NCBI GenBank assembly: GCA_964468185.1
Contig: CAYXTR010000003.1
Location: 124,001 to 188,000, forward strand
Source of the DNA: JANQFV01 sp964468185
GTDB taxonomy: Bacteria > Planctomycetota > Phycisphaerae > UBA1845 > Fen-1342
Direction of reading: 5' to 3'
DNA: 64,000 nt
In this document: one piece after another, positions 52,296 to 61,584 of the stretch
Layout of the letters: every line of letters starts with the position of its first letter
Position numbering within the stretch: position 1 is the stretch's first letter
Made by a program: the position numbers and the translations under genes
Notes under the pieces: generated by a model
Databases searched by the model: none
What the model was told of the DNA's origin: nothing
The model's input: only the letters and a program-made list of their open reading frames with translations

Positions 52296-53531
52296 ATGAA
52301 CATCGGCTATTTCGAGGATTCCGGATATCGCGATCTGCTTCCGCTGACGTGGCTTCGGAGCTGTTTCGAGTTGCGGTGTGGCCGCGACACACTACTCGAC
52401 AAGGTACGTGCACATGTCGATGGGCGCATTGTCAAGCTCTGGTCACGGGAGTCGCTGCGACCGGTACTCGCCGAGCGCTACGCGTGTGCGGACCCCGATT
52501 CGGCTGAGTCGTATGTTCTGCTCAACACACGCGCATTGATCACGGGCAGTGTGGAATTGCCGCGCGCCGGCGTGGCTTGGCGACTGCACGGTGACCTTGT
52601 GGCGGCGGGGGTTCGCCCCGAAGACTTCGACGGCTGCGAAGCAGAGCTCTTCGACTCACGCGAACGCCTGGATGAGTGGGTTGCACGACGCTTCAAGTTT
52701 GAGGAAGCGCCCGAGTGTGTGCGGCTGATTCAGCACCCGTGGGACCTCATCCTCGCCAATGAAGCTGAGCTTGAACGTCAGTTTCAACCCGGTGGCAAAC
52801 ATGCGGGTGAGGTCCATCCCGCGGCACACCTGATCCAGCCGGAGTGCATCAACCTGGCAAGGGGCGCACGCGTCAAGCCCGGTGCGGTGCTCGATACCGA
52901 GCAGGGCCCGATTCACCTCGCCCCCAATGTGCTGATCGAGCCTAATGCAGTGATTCAGGGACCGGTATACATCGGTCCCCATTCGGTCATTCGACCAGGT
53001 GCGGTGATTCGCTCGGGGACATCAATCGGCCCCGTCTGCAAGGTCGGCGGAGAAGTCGAGGGCACGATCATCCACGGCTACAGCAACAAGCAGCACGATG
53101 GCTTCCTCGGCCACAGCTATCTCGCCCAATGGGTCAACCTGGGGGCCGACACGATCACCAGCGATCTCAAGAACACCTACGGCACAATCCGCGTCTTCAT
53201 CAACGGCGTCGGCGTGGAGACCGGACAGCACTTCGTCGGATCGATCATCGGCGATCACAGCAAGACCGGCATCGGCACGATCCTGCCAACCGGCTGTGTG
53301 ATCGGCGCTGCCGCAAACATCTTCACGCAGGGGCCGGTGCCGAAGTTCGTCCCATCGTTCTCATGGCTGACCGACGCGGGCATGACGGCGTATCGAGTAG
53401 ACAAGGCGGTGCAGATTGCACGCACCGTCATGAATCGCCGCGACGTGGAGTTGAGCGATCCCGAGCGAGCACTGCTGGAGCGGGTAGCAGCAGAAGCACG
53501 AACTGTGGAAGACGCGGGGTGGCCAAGCTGA
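52296..53531 (+). CDS. GlmU-like sugar nucleotidyltransferase with left-handed beta-helix
   Basis: The 411-residue protein matches the TIGR03991-type alternative GlmU family in layout. The N-terminal half (YFEDSGYRDLLPLTWLRSCF) replaces the normal nucleotidyltransferase motif. The C-terminal half is a hexapeptide-repeat beta-helix (PNVLIEPNAVIQGPVYIG, PHSVIRPGAVIRSGTSIG) with an acyltransferase-type WVNLGADTITSDLKNTYG segment. It may make UDP-GlcNAc or another nucleotide sugar for the neighbouring glycan genes. It is divergent from the DUF4416 operon, 107 bases apart. Confidence 0.82.
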   Translation: MNIGYFEDSGYRDLLPLTWLRSCFELRCGRDTLLDKVRAHVDGRIVKLWSRESLRPVLAERYACADPDSAESYVLLNTRALITGSVELPRAGVAWRLHGDLVAAGVRPEDFDGCEAELFDSRERLDEWVARRFKFEEAPECVRLIQHPWDLILANEAELERQFQPGGKHAGEVHPAAHLIQPECINLARGARVKPGAVLDTEQGPIHLAPNVLIEPNAVIQGPVYIGPHSVIRPGAVIRSGTSIGPVCKVGGEVEGTIIHGYSNKQHDGFLGHSYLAQWVNLGADTITSDLKNTYGTIRVFINGVGVETGQHFVGSIIGDHSKTGIGTILPTGCVIGAAANIFTQGPVPKFVPSFSWLTDAGMTAYRVDKAVQIARTVMNRRDVELSDPERALLERVAAEARTVEDAGWPS

Positions 53532-53583
53532 GTTGCCGGTACGTAGCCTAACTGTTCCACGGACTGCCTTGAGGAGGATTTCG

Positions 53584-54549
53584 ATGGCAAGCCACCGGAT
53601 TCTGATAACACGTCGCGTGCCCCCACCCGCGGTCGAAGTTCTGCAACAGGTCGGCTACGAAGTCGACGTCATGGATCAGGACGATCCGCCGAGCCGCAAA
53701 GAGCTGCTCGAGAGTGTGCCCGGTGTCGCCGGGCTGATCACCATGCTCAGCGAGCGGGTGGATGCCGAACTGCTCGACGCCGCCGGCCCGCAACTCAAGG
53801 TCGTCGCGAACTTCGCGGTCGGGTTCGACAACATCGATTTGGCGGCCTGCAAGGAACGCGGCGTGCGTGCCACCAACACACCCGGCGTGCTCACGGATGC
53901 AACCGCGGATATTGCATGGGCACTGTTGCTTGCGGCGGCGCGGCGCGGCGTCGAAGGGGATCAGCTCGTCCGGGCCGGCAAGTGGACGGGCTGGGCACCC
54001 ATGCAATTGCTGGGCAAGCCGCTGCGCGGCGCTACGCTGGGCATTGTCGGTGCCGGGCGCATTGGAACCGCCGTCGCGTTGCGGTCGATCGGCTTTGAGA
54101 TGAACGTGCTCTACACAGATGGCACGCGAAACGACGAACTCGAAAAACGCACTGGCGCTCAGCGGGTGGAACTCGGCCAATTGCTCGCTGCTGCAGATTT
54201 CGTGTCCCTGCACGTGCCACTTACCGACGAAACGCGCCACCTCATCGATGCCGCCGCATTGGCCGCGATGAAATCCGACGCCATTCTGATCAATACCGCA
54301 CGCGGCCCCGTCATCGACGAAGCCGCCCTGGTCACGGCGTTGCGTGACCGGCGGATCGGCGCTGCCGGCTTCGACGTATACGAGCGCGAGCCGCAGCTCT
54401 CACCCGGCCTGGCCGAGCTGCCCAACGTCGTACTGCTGCCCCACCTGGGCAGCGCGAACACTACCACACGCCAACAAATGTCGCAGATGACCGCCGACAA
54501 CGTAATCGCCGTCCTCGATGGCCGCGAGCCGCCAAACCCGGTGAACTAG
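53584..54549 (+). CDS. D-2-hydroxyacid dehydrogenase (glyoxylate/D-glycerate type)
   Basis: The 321-residue enzyme shows the 2-hydroxyacid dehydrogenase pattern: NAD site LGIVGAGRIGTAVALR, catalytic Arg in NTARGPVIDE, Glu in FDVYEREP and His in LLPHLGSAN. The phrase NTPGVLTDATADIAW is typical of glyoxylate reductase/D-glycerate dehydrogenase members. It reduces a short 2-keto acid with NAD(P)H. GAGGAGG before the ATG at 53584 fixes the start. The preceding gene ends 52 bases upstream. Confidence 0.93.
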   Translation: MASHRILITRRVPPPAVEVLQQVGYEVDVMDQDDPPSRKELLESVPGVAGLITMLSERVDAELLDAAGPQLKVVANFAVGFDNIDLAACKERGVRATNTPGVLTDATADIAWALLLAAARRGVEGDQLVRAGKWTGWAPMQLLGKPLRGATLGIVGAGRIGTAVALRSIGFEMNVLYTDGTRNDELEKRTGAQRVELGQLLAAADFVSLHVPLTDETRHLIDAAALAAMKSDAILINTARGPVIDEAALVTALRDRRIGAAGFDVYEREPQLSPGLAELPNVVLLPHLGSANTTTRQQMSQMTADNVIAVLDGREPPNPVN

Positions 54550-54710
54550 CCGCTTGCTCACGCCGATGCGAAGGCCAATCGGGCCCTGAGCTCAGTCCTG
54601 GTCTGCCGTGGGTACGCCCCGCACTTGGACCGCGCGAACGAGGCAATGTATGCTGGCCACCGCGCGAACCCGGTTCTTTCTGACACGTTGCAAAAACAGG
54701 AATCGCCACG

Positions 54711-56267
54711 TTGGGCTGCACCGATCTCCAGGACCCACTTGTCTCTCCCGCCGATCGTCGCCGCTATGCAACTGCGCTCTGTGTACTGGTCGCACTGGGT
54801 CTGATCTGGCGTCTTGTGCGGTATGGGCTCGGGTTTCCGCTGTGGGGCGACGAGGCGTTTCTGGCGGTCAGCCTCATCACGCGGGACTTTGGCGGTTTGC
54901 TGAAGCCGCTGGAGTACTTCCAGGTTGCGCCACTCCTGTTCCTGTGGATCGAACGCGTGACCGTGCTGGCCTGGGGGCCGGGTGAATACGCCCTCCGGCT
55001 GTGGCCGTTACTGGCTGGTGTGTCAGCTCTCGTTCTGTTCGCGCTTTGGACCTGGCGAACATTGCGGCCGGATGCGGCCCTCCTGGCCAGTGGCATCTTC
55101 GCGGCCAGCTACTATCTCATTCGGCACACGACCGAGGTGAAGCCGTACGCGTCCGATCTGTTCGTTGCCACGGCGCTGCTGGTGCTCGGCTCCACCTGCA
55201 TGACGCGTTTCCGCACTGCGCGGGTGATCGCACTCTTCGCACTCATGGTAGTCGGCCCGTGGCTGAGCTACCCGGCGGTATTCGTCGCCGGCGGCGTTGT
55301 GGCCGTTTGGTGGTTGCGGGCGCTGTCTGTTCGGCGTTGGCGCGAGTTGGCATTGGCCACACTGCTCGGCGTCGTGCTCATCGCGAGTTTCACGGGCTTC
55401 TACGCAACCTATGCCGCTCAGGAACTCGATCGCACGTCTGGTTCCTGGCTGACGGAATACTGGCGCGAGGCCTTTCCACCCTGGCACGAACCTGGTGACC
55501 TCGCGCAGTGGCTGGTAGCGGTGCATACCGGAAGGATGTTCGCCCATCCCAATGGCGGGCCTTCGCCGGGGAGCGTCTTCACCTTTGGACTCTTCGTGAC
55601 TGGTCTGGTGACGCTGCTGCATGATCGTCGGTACACGCTGACAGCGCTCTTGTGCGCTCCGTTCGCGCTGACTTTCGTCGCGGCAGCGCTGGAGCGGTAT
55701 CCCTATGGCGGTAGTGTGCGGGTTGCGATGCACCTCGCGCCTTCCATCTGCCTGCTGGCCGGTGTTGGCTGGGCCACGGCGCTACGCTGCTTGCCGGGTC
55801 GCATCGCTTCGCACGGCATGGCGGTCAGCGTCGGACTCCTGGCGTTACTTTGCATCGCGGGGCCTGCCGTGGACATCGCGCGTCCATACAAGGAACAAGG
55901 TGATCCCGCGATTCGCACAGCGGTCAGCGAGATCGCTGCGCAGATTGCTCCGGCGCAGCAGATCATCATCTTCAACCCGAAGATCGGCGCACACGGTCCG
56001 CCGGACGGGCCCATGCTGCACCAGTCGGTGCATTACTACCTGCTGAAAAGCGGCCTTCAGCCAAGCTGGCGGCTGGAAGGTGGCCATCCAACGAGCGACC
56101 ATTGGCTGCTCGTCTATCACGGTCCCGAACAGGGACCGAGTGACGCCCATGTGAAGCGGGTGGTCGATGACATGGGACTACGCTCTGCCGAATCACGCCG
56201 CTGGCCACTGAAGCCGGACACGCCGGCGGCTCTCCGACTCGTCCGCATTGAAAACGCTGCCAAATGA
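54711..56267 (+). CDS. GT39/ArnT-like membrane glycosyltransferase
   Basis: The 518-residue membrane protein begins, apparently at a TTG, and has about eleven helices. The first periplasmic loop carries WGDEAFLAV, equivalent to the catalytic DE of PMT/ArnT enzymes, followed by EYFQVAPLLFLWIE and HTTEVKPYASDLF. Such enzymes move a sugar from a polyprenyl lipid to lipid A or proteins. A C-terminal soluble domain (residues ~400-518) follows the last helix. The unusual start codon is the only one ahead of the first helix. Confidence 0.78.
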   Translation: MGCTDLQDPLVSPADRRRYATALCVLVALGLIWRLVRYGLGFPLWGDEAFLAVSLITRDFGGLLKPLEYFQVAPLLFLWIERVTVLAWGPGEYALRLWPLLAGVSALVLFALWTWRTLRPDAALLASGIFAASYYLIRHTTEVKPYASDLFVATALLVLGSTCMTRFRTARVIALFALMVVGPWLSYPAVFVAGGVVAVWWLRALSVRRWRELALATLLGVVLIASFTGFYATYAAQELDRTSGSWLTEYWREAFPPWHEPGDLAQWLVAVHTGRMFAHPNGGPSPGSVFTFGLFVTGLVTLLHDRRYTLTALLCAPFALTFVAAALERYPYGGSVRVAMHLAPSICLLAGVGWATALRCLPGRIASHGMAVSVGLLALLCIAGPAVDIARPYKEQGDPAIRTAVSEIAAQIAPAQQIIIFNPKIGAHGPPDGPMLHQSVHYYLLKSGLQPSWRLEGGHPTSDHWLLVYHGPEQGPSDAHVKRVVDDMGLRSAESRRWPLKPDTPAALRLVRIENAAK

Positions 56268-56407
56268 CAGAACACGAAGGCCAACCGAAGAACCGTGACA
56301 CGTCCAGTACTGACTTGCGTTCAAGCCCGGTAAGAACAGTCGCCAAGTCCCCGAAGAATAAGGGGCAAATGCAACGCGGCGCAACAGGATGCGCCGCAGG
56401 GGGGCAA

Positions 56408-56481
56408 AGGTGGCGATGGGATTCGAACCCATGAATCGCGGATTTGCAATCCGCTCCCTTAGTCCACTCGGGCACGCCACC
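56408..56481 (-). tRNA. tRNA-Cys (anticodon GCA)
   Basis: On the minus strand the acceptor GGTGGCG pairs with CGCCACC. The anticodon stem GCGGA/TCCGC encloses TTGCAAA (anticodon GCA), and the T arm is ATGGG-TTCGAAT-CCCAT. The discriminator base is U, the identity element known for cysteinyl-tRNA synthetase. CCA is not encoded. Confidence 0.95.
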
Positions 56482-56593
56482 AATCAATGCCGCGCGTCAC
56501 ACGTCGCCAATGCCACAGGACGCCGTGCGCGTGACACATTCCGCCCCACCCGGGCACCACTGAACGGGCACTCCCAAGCGGGCGGCAATCCGT

Positions 56594-56623
56594 ATTATAA
56601 AGAGTGCCGCCCGGATCTGGCAA
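56594..56623 (-). promoter_or_regulatory. sigma-70-type promoter upstream of tRNA-Cys
   Basis: On the minus strand a perfect TATAAT lies at 56594-56599 with TTGCCA 18 bases upstream at 56618-56623. Transcription would start about 105 bases before the tRNA, in the gap after the acyl-CoA synthetase gene. Confidence 0.6.
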
Positions 56624-56632
56624 CCCGGCCCC

Positions 56633-58087
56633 TCAATCCAATTCCGCCCGCAGAGCCCGCTTGAGGATTTTACCGGTCGGTCCGTGCGGCAGTTCCTCCG
56701 CGAACCGCACCTGCCGCGGCACCTTATAGGCCGCCAGCCGCCCGCGGCAAAACTCGCGCAATTCCGTCTCATCGACCTCCGAGGCTCCTTCTGCCAGGAT
56801 CACATAAGCCAGCGGCACTTCGCCACGCACATCATCCCGCGCACCGACCACCGCCGCCTCAGCCACCGACGGATGCTCGACGAGCACACTCTCGATCTCG
56901 AACGGGAACACATTCTCGCCGCCGACGATGATCATGTCCTTCGCCCGCCCCGTAATGAAGATGAACCCATCCCCATCCACGTGCCCCACGTCTCCGGTAT
57001 GCAGCGCACCAGCCCGGACGGCCTGCCCCGTCAATTCCGGCTTGTTCAGATAGCCTTGCATCACGCAATGTCCGTGAATCGTCAGCTCCCCCTCCGAGCC
57101 GACCGGCAGTTCGTTGCCCGCTTCATCGACAACAATCACCGAAATCCCTGGCAGCGGACGCCCCACCGAACCACGCCGAAACGCGCGCGGCGTGTTCAGG
57201 CTTACAACCGGAGAAGCCTCGGTCATCCCGTAACCTTCCAAAACGCGCTTCCCGAAGCGCTCCTCGAACAACTGAAACACCTTCGGCGACAGCGGTTCAC
57301 CACCGCTGACCGGGTGTGTGAGGCTCGCAAAGTGCTCACGTGTCGCGCTCTTCATCCCCGCCAACGCCGCAAACATGCTGGCCACCGTAATAAACACGGA
57401 CACACGCTTCTCATGAATAGTCTGCATCACCTGCATCGGACTGAAACGCGCCTGATAATACACCGTTGCACCCATCACCAGCGGCACGATCGTGTTGGCG
57501 GTCAATCCGAACGCATGAAACTGAGGCAACAAGCTTAGGAATACCTGATCCGCACTCAGCTCGGCAGCCTCGATGCAGGCCCGCGCGTTCGCCGCCAGGT
57601 TGCCGAAACTCAGACACACGCCCTTCGGCTCAGCCGATGTCCCCGACGTGTATAAGAGCACGCCGAGGTCCTCTGACGCCGCCTGCGGAGCGGGCGCGTC
57701 GGCGGGGACCAGAATCTCCGGACTCAGCGGTAGGAGACGGACGTCAGCGGCCTGTGCCAGGGGTGCAAAGCGCTCAACCGCCACGAGGCAATCAAGCTCC
57801 GCATCCCGCACGACACGCGCGAATTCCGCCGGAGCCAGCAGGAAGTTCAGCGGCACCGGTGTACGGCCGGCATACCAGCAGCCAAAGATCGCCGCAGCGC
57901 AGGCGGACGATGTCGGGGCGAGGATGCCCACGCGCGGATTATCAGTCTGTTCCCCCAGCCGACGCCCGAGCCCACCCGCAACTGCCCGGAACGTCTTGTA
58001 ATCCAGACACATCTGGTCGTCGCATGCCGCCAGGTGATCGCCCCGCTCGCTGACGTTTCGTTCAAGTTGGTCGAGCAGTGGATGCAT
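56633..58087 (-). CDS. AMP-dependent acyl-CoA synthetase/ligase
   Basis: The 484-residue enzyme carries the ANL-family motifs: P-loop YTSGTSAEPKGV, the LEGYGMTEASPV A5 motif, GDVGHVDGDGFIFITGRAKD (A7/A8) and PTGKILKRALR with the catalytic lysine (A10). It activates a fatty or aryl acid as acyl-AMP and then acyl-CoA. No beta-oxidation gene is adjacent; a link with the distant type III PKS (which needs acyl-CoA starters) is only speculation. GAGAGGG precedes the ATG at 58087, which begins the conserved domain. Confidence 0.92.
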   Translation of the reverse strand: MHPLLDQLERNVSERGDHLAACDDQMCLDYKTFRAVAGGLGRRLGEQTDNPRVGILAPTSSACAAAIFGCWYAGRTPVPLNFLLAPAEFARVVRDAELDCLVAVERFAPLAQAADVRLLPLSPEILVPADAPAPQAASEDLGVLLYTSGTSAEPKGVCLSFGNLAANARACIEAAELSADQVFLSLLPQFHAFGLTANTIVPLVMGATVYYQARFSPMQVMQTIHEKRVSVFITVASMFAALAGMKSATREHFASLTHPVSGGEPLSPKVFQLFEERFGKRVLEGYGMTEASPVVSLNTPRAFRRGSVGRPLPGISVIVVDEAGNELPVGSEGELTIHGHCVMQGYLNKPELTGQAVRAGALHTGDVGHVDGDGFIFITGRAKDMIIVGGENVFPFEIESVLVEHPSVAEAAVVGARDDVRGEVPLAYVILAEGASEVDETELREFCRGRLAAYKVPRQVRFAEELPHGPTGKILKRALRAELD

Positions 58088-58425
58088 TCGGAAACCCTCT
58101 CTGCCCTGCACATACGGTACGTCGTACGACGAGCTCGGCCTGCCGTCCGACATGTTATCTCACCCGGTGCGAACCCGCCACTCCACCTCACCGCCGTTAC
58201 GCTGCCCACCGATACCACAAACGCCGTCACTTATCGGCCGGTGGTGAGGCCGGCCGCCGTTGATTGGTGTCAACGCGGCGTGTAACCGATGCTAGACGTA
58301 CGCCCTGACCGCCGTGGGCACGGCGAGGAATCAGGCATGATTGCGGGACCCCACCGCCGCGCCAGCGGTTGCCTGTTCGCAAAGCGGATTCGGTCCATCA
58401 GGTAAGGGGGGAGCGTCGAGGATCT
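58088..58425. other. divergent intergenic region between acyl-CoA synthetase and histidine kinase
   Basis: The 338 bases contain a perfect 12-base palindrome close to the synthetase start and TTGATTGGTGTCAA near 58260, a hyphenated repeat. No clear promoter pair could be assigned. Both divergent genes must be started from here. Confidence 0.45.
58120..58131. promoter_or_regulatory. 12-base palindrome upstream of the acyl-CoA synthetase gene
   Basis: CGTCGTACGACG is perfectly self-complementary and lies 33 bases before the synthetase ATG on the minus strand. The place suits an operator. Palindromes of this size also occur by chance about 15 times in 64 kb, so the call is tentative. Confidence 0.3.
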
Positions 58426-60612
58426 ATGCGCAGTGTTGCGCTGAAATTCCTGATACCCGCCGGCCTGTTCCTGGGCGTGGTTTTCGGTTTCCTTCTGCTG
58501 CGCGACTATCAGCAGCGTAGGACAGCCATTCTTGCATTAAGTCGCCAGCAAGCCGAATTGGCGCTGGAATTCGATCTGGCGATTCGCGACTACGTGGCCC
58601 GCGAGATCCGACCGGCCATGCAGGCCCTGCTCGGCCCGGACGAATTTGTCCCGGAGACGATGTCAACGTCGTACGTCGCCCGCGAGATCTTCGAGCAGGT
58701 TCGTCAGGAATGTCCGGACTACATTCTCAAGTTCTCTTCGGACGATCCTCGTAACCCGCTCAACCGCGCCACGCCGGAGGAGCGGGCCGTCATCAATCAC
58801 TTCAATGCGCATCCCGATCAAGAACGATGGTCCGGGCCACTGACGCTCCAGGGACGTGAGTACCTCGGCTATTTCAGCGCTCGACGGATGAAAGAAAGCT
58901 GCTTGCAGTGCCATGGCGATCCAGCCGACGCGCCTGCGTCGTTGGTGGCCCGCTACGGGGATGAGGCGGGTTTCCATCGACCGCTCGGGCAAGTCATCGC
59001 CACGGATACGATTGCCGTACCGATTGACGATGCCGGCGCCGTCGCGGCGCGGCAAGCCGTGGAGGACGCGTTAATCGTCGGGATCGTGCTCGTCCTGCTG
59101 TTCGGTGCACTATACCTGCTGTTCCGCCAAGTGGTGGGCCGTCGCTTGACTGCAATGGATCGGCATTTTCAGCGGATCGCCGAAAACCCAGAGCATAGCC
59201 CGCTTGAACCACTGCCTGCCAGAGGCAAGGACGAAATCAGCGAGCTCACGCGCAGCTTCAATCATCTGGGGACGCGGCTGCGGCAGTTGCACGCATCACT
59301 CGAACAGCGTGTCCAGGAGCGTACCGCGGAACTGGCGCGCACCAATCGCGAACTCCGCCATGCCGAGGAGGCCGCGAACGCTGCCAACCTCGCCAAGTCC
59401 GAGTTTCTCGCCAACATGAGCCATGAAATTCGTACCCCCATGACCGCCGTGCTGGGTTTCGCCGACCTCGTCGCCGAGGACATCTCGGCCTGTCCAAGTT
59501 GCCCGGAAGGGCCCGCTTGCGAGCAGCGCGCCCGCAAACTGGACGCGGTCGATACCATTCGCCGCAACGGCGATTATCTGCTGCGCATTCTGAATGACAT
59601 CCTCGATCTTTCCAAAATCGAAGCGGGGCGCATGGAAGTCGAGCGCGTGGCCTGTTCACCGACCACGCTTATCACCGAGATCGCTTCGATCGTTCGGGTA
59701 CATGCTGCAGCGAAAGGCCTGCAGCTGCATGTCGAGTATACGTCACCGATCCCCGAGACGATTCACACCGACCCCACCCGGCTACGCCAGATTCTGTTCA
59801 ACATCCTGGGCAACGCCATCAAGTTCACCGAGGTTGGCGAGGTTGGGCTGAGCGTTAGTTTCGTGCCCGACGAACGGACGGGGCGTATGCAACTCGATGT
59901 CATCGACACCGGCCCCGGACTCACCCCGGAGCAGCAGGAACACCTCTTCCAACCATTCTCACAGGCAGATAGCTCCACCACACGCCGCCACGGCGGTACT
60001 GGCCTCGGACTCAGCATCAGTCGCCGGTTGGCCCAACTCCTCGGAGGCAACGTACAATTAATCCCGCGTGACGGCGCGCAGCGCGGTTCCCACTTTCGAT
60101 TGACCATCGACGCGGGCGTACCACCGGATACCCCACTGCTTCAGACAACGCACGAAGCGCTGCACGAGACGCCGCACCCCGTCGGGCCAGAGGTACGAGT
60201 CGACAGCCAGCCCGCGTCGTTCAATGTGCTACTTGTCGAAGACGGGCCGGACAACCAGCGGCTCATTGCCCATCTACTGCGACGCATGGGCGGCATCGTG
60301 ACGGTGGCAGAAAACGGACGCCGCGGGGTGGCTGAGGTGAGCGCAGCCGAAAGCCGGGGCGAACCCTTCGATCTGATCGTCATGGACATGCAGATGCCCG
60401 AGCTGGACGGCTACGAGGCCACGCGGCTCTTACGGAAACGTGGTTGCACGCTTCCCATTATCGCCCTGACCGCACACGCTATGGCACACGATCGCCAACG
60501 TTGCCTCGCTGCCGGCTGCGATGATTACGCCAGCAAGCCGATCAATCGCGACGAATTACACCGAATAGTGCAGACACAGTTGCACGGCGCGCGCCGACCC
60601 GCCAGAGAGTAA
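58426..60612 (+). CDS. hybrid histidine kinase with DUF3365 heme-type sensor
   Basis: The 728-residue protein has a TM helix near residues 7-25, a periplasmic DUF3365 (Tll0287-like) domain with a c-type heme motif (Cys159-LQ-Cys162-His163), a second TM helix near 205-225, and HAMP. The kinase core follows with phospho-His333 in MSHEIRTP and the NAIKF, DTGPGL and GTGLGLSISRRL ATPase boxes. A C-terminal receiver has its phosphoacceptor at Asp654 (VMDMQMPELDG). A C-x2-C-x5-C insertion (Cys356, 359, 365) lies between the two HisKA helices. It is probably a redox or gas sensor. GAGG just before the ATG supports the start. Confidence 0.92.
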   Translation: MRSVALKFLIPAGLFLGVVFGFLLLRDYQQRRTAILALSRQQAELALEFDLAIRDYVAREIRPAMQALLGPDEFVPETMSTSYVAREIFEQVRQECPDYILKFSSDDPRNPLNRATPEERAVINHFNAHPDQERWSGPLTLQGREYLGYFSARRMKESCLQCHGDPADAPASLVARYGDEAGFHRPLGQVIATDTIAVPIDDAGAVAARQAVEDALIVGIVLVLLFGALYLLFRQVVGRRLTAMDRHFQRIAENPEHSPLEPLPARGKDEISELTRSFNHLGTRLRQLHASLEQRVQERTAELARTNRELRHAEEAANAANLAKSEFLANMSHEIRTPMTAVLGFADLVAEDISACPSCPEGPACEQRARKLDAVDTIRRNGDYLLRILNDILDLSKIEAGRMEVERVACSPTTLITEIASIVRVHAAAKGLQLHVEYTSPIPETIHTDPTRLRQILFNILGNAIKFTEVGEVGLSVSFVPDERTGRMQLDVIDTGPGLTPEQQEHLFQPFSQADSSTTRRHGGTGLGLSISRRLAQLLGGNVQLIPRDGAQRGSHFRLTIDAGVPPDTPLLQTTHEALHETPHPVGPEVRVDSQPASFNVLLVEDGPDNQRLIAHLLRRMGGIVTVAENGRRGVAEVSAAESRGEPFDLIVMDMQMPELDGYEATRLLRKRGCTLPIIALTAHAMAHDRQRCLAAGCDDYASKPINRDELHRIVQTQLHGARRPARE

Positions 60613-60657
60613 GCGCCGATCCGGCGCCGCGCCGCACGGCGGTGTGACCAACATCCG

Positions 60658-61575
60658 TCAAAGATCGGAAAACAGCGCGTCGACGAAGACGCCTGGTTCG
60701 AACGGCTCAATCGCGTCAATCGTCTCACCCAGCCCGACGAACTTCACGGGGATATCGAGCTCGTCGCGAATACCAATGACAATGCCACCCTTAGCCGAAC
60801 CATCCAACTTCGCCAGGAAAAGCCCACTCACGTCCGCCGACTGCGAGAAGATCTTCGCCTGGTTGATCGCATTCTGACCGATCGTTGCATCCAACACCAG
60901 CAGCACCTCGTGTGGCGCATCCGGAATGCGTTTCTGCACGACGCGGTGGATCTTGTTCAGCTCACGCATCAAGTGCTCTTGCGTGTGCAATCGGCCCGCC
61001 GTATCGACCAGCAACACGTCCACTTTCCGCGCAATCGCCGCCTCGCAGGCATCGAACGCCACGGCCGCCGGATCACTGTGTGGCTGGTGCTTCACGATGT
61101 CGGCCCCAACCCGTCCGGCCCAGATCCCGAGTTGATCGATGGCTGCGGCACGATAGGTGTCACACGCCCCCAACAGCACCGATTTACCCTGCGCCTGCAA
61201 GTAATACGCCAACTTGGCCACGCTCGTTGTCTTGCCAGAGCCATTGATGCCGACCACGAAAATCACGGTCGGTGGCGTGTCATTGAAATGTAGCGACCGA
61301 TCGCTCTCCGTCCATGTCTCCGCAATGCGCTGCTTCATGAACGGGAGGATCTCCTGCGCCTCCTTGATCTTGCCAGCCTTCCACGCCTGCCGCACCTCAT
61401 CAACCAGATTCGAGACCGCCTTCGGCCCCATATCCCCGACCAGCATTGCATCCATGAGCTGATCCAGCAGATCCTCGTCGATCTTCTTGCCCACCGGCAG
61501 TACCGCGCGCAATCCGCTGACGATCTTCTCGTGCGTCTTCTTCAATCCCCGCCTGAACGCGTCAAAGAGCCCCAT
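60658..61575 (-). CDS. ftsY: signal recognition particle receptor FtsY
   Basis: The 305-residue GTPase lacks the acidic A domain and has the NG core only. The N domain begins LFDAFRRGLKKTHEK. G motifs are GINGSGKTTSVAKLA (G1, near residue 109), DTYRAAAIDQL, LLVDTAGRLHTQEHLM (G3), AKLDGSAKGG (G4) and the closing GLGETIDAIEPFEPGVFVDALF. It docks ribosome-SRP complexes at the membrane. The gene is last in the ribH-nusB-ftsY operon, nine bases after nusB. Confidence 0.96.
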   Translation of the reverse strand: MGLFDAFRRGLKKTHEKIVSGLRAVLPVGKKIDEDLLDQLMDAMLVGDMGPKAVSNLVDEVRQAWKAGKIKEAQEILPFMKQRIAETWTESDRSLHFNDTPPTVIFVVGINGSGKTTSVAKLAYYLQAQGKSVLLGACDTYRAAAIDQLGIWAGRVGADIVKHQPHSDPAAVAFDACEAAIARKVDVLLVDTAGRLHTQEHLMRELNKIHRVVQKRIPDAPHEVLLVLDATIGQNAINQAKIFSQSADVSGLFLAKLDGSAKGGIVIGIRDELDIPVKFVGLGETIDAIEPFEPGVFVDALFSDL

Positions 61576-61584
61576 GGCGTCCCC

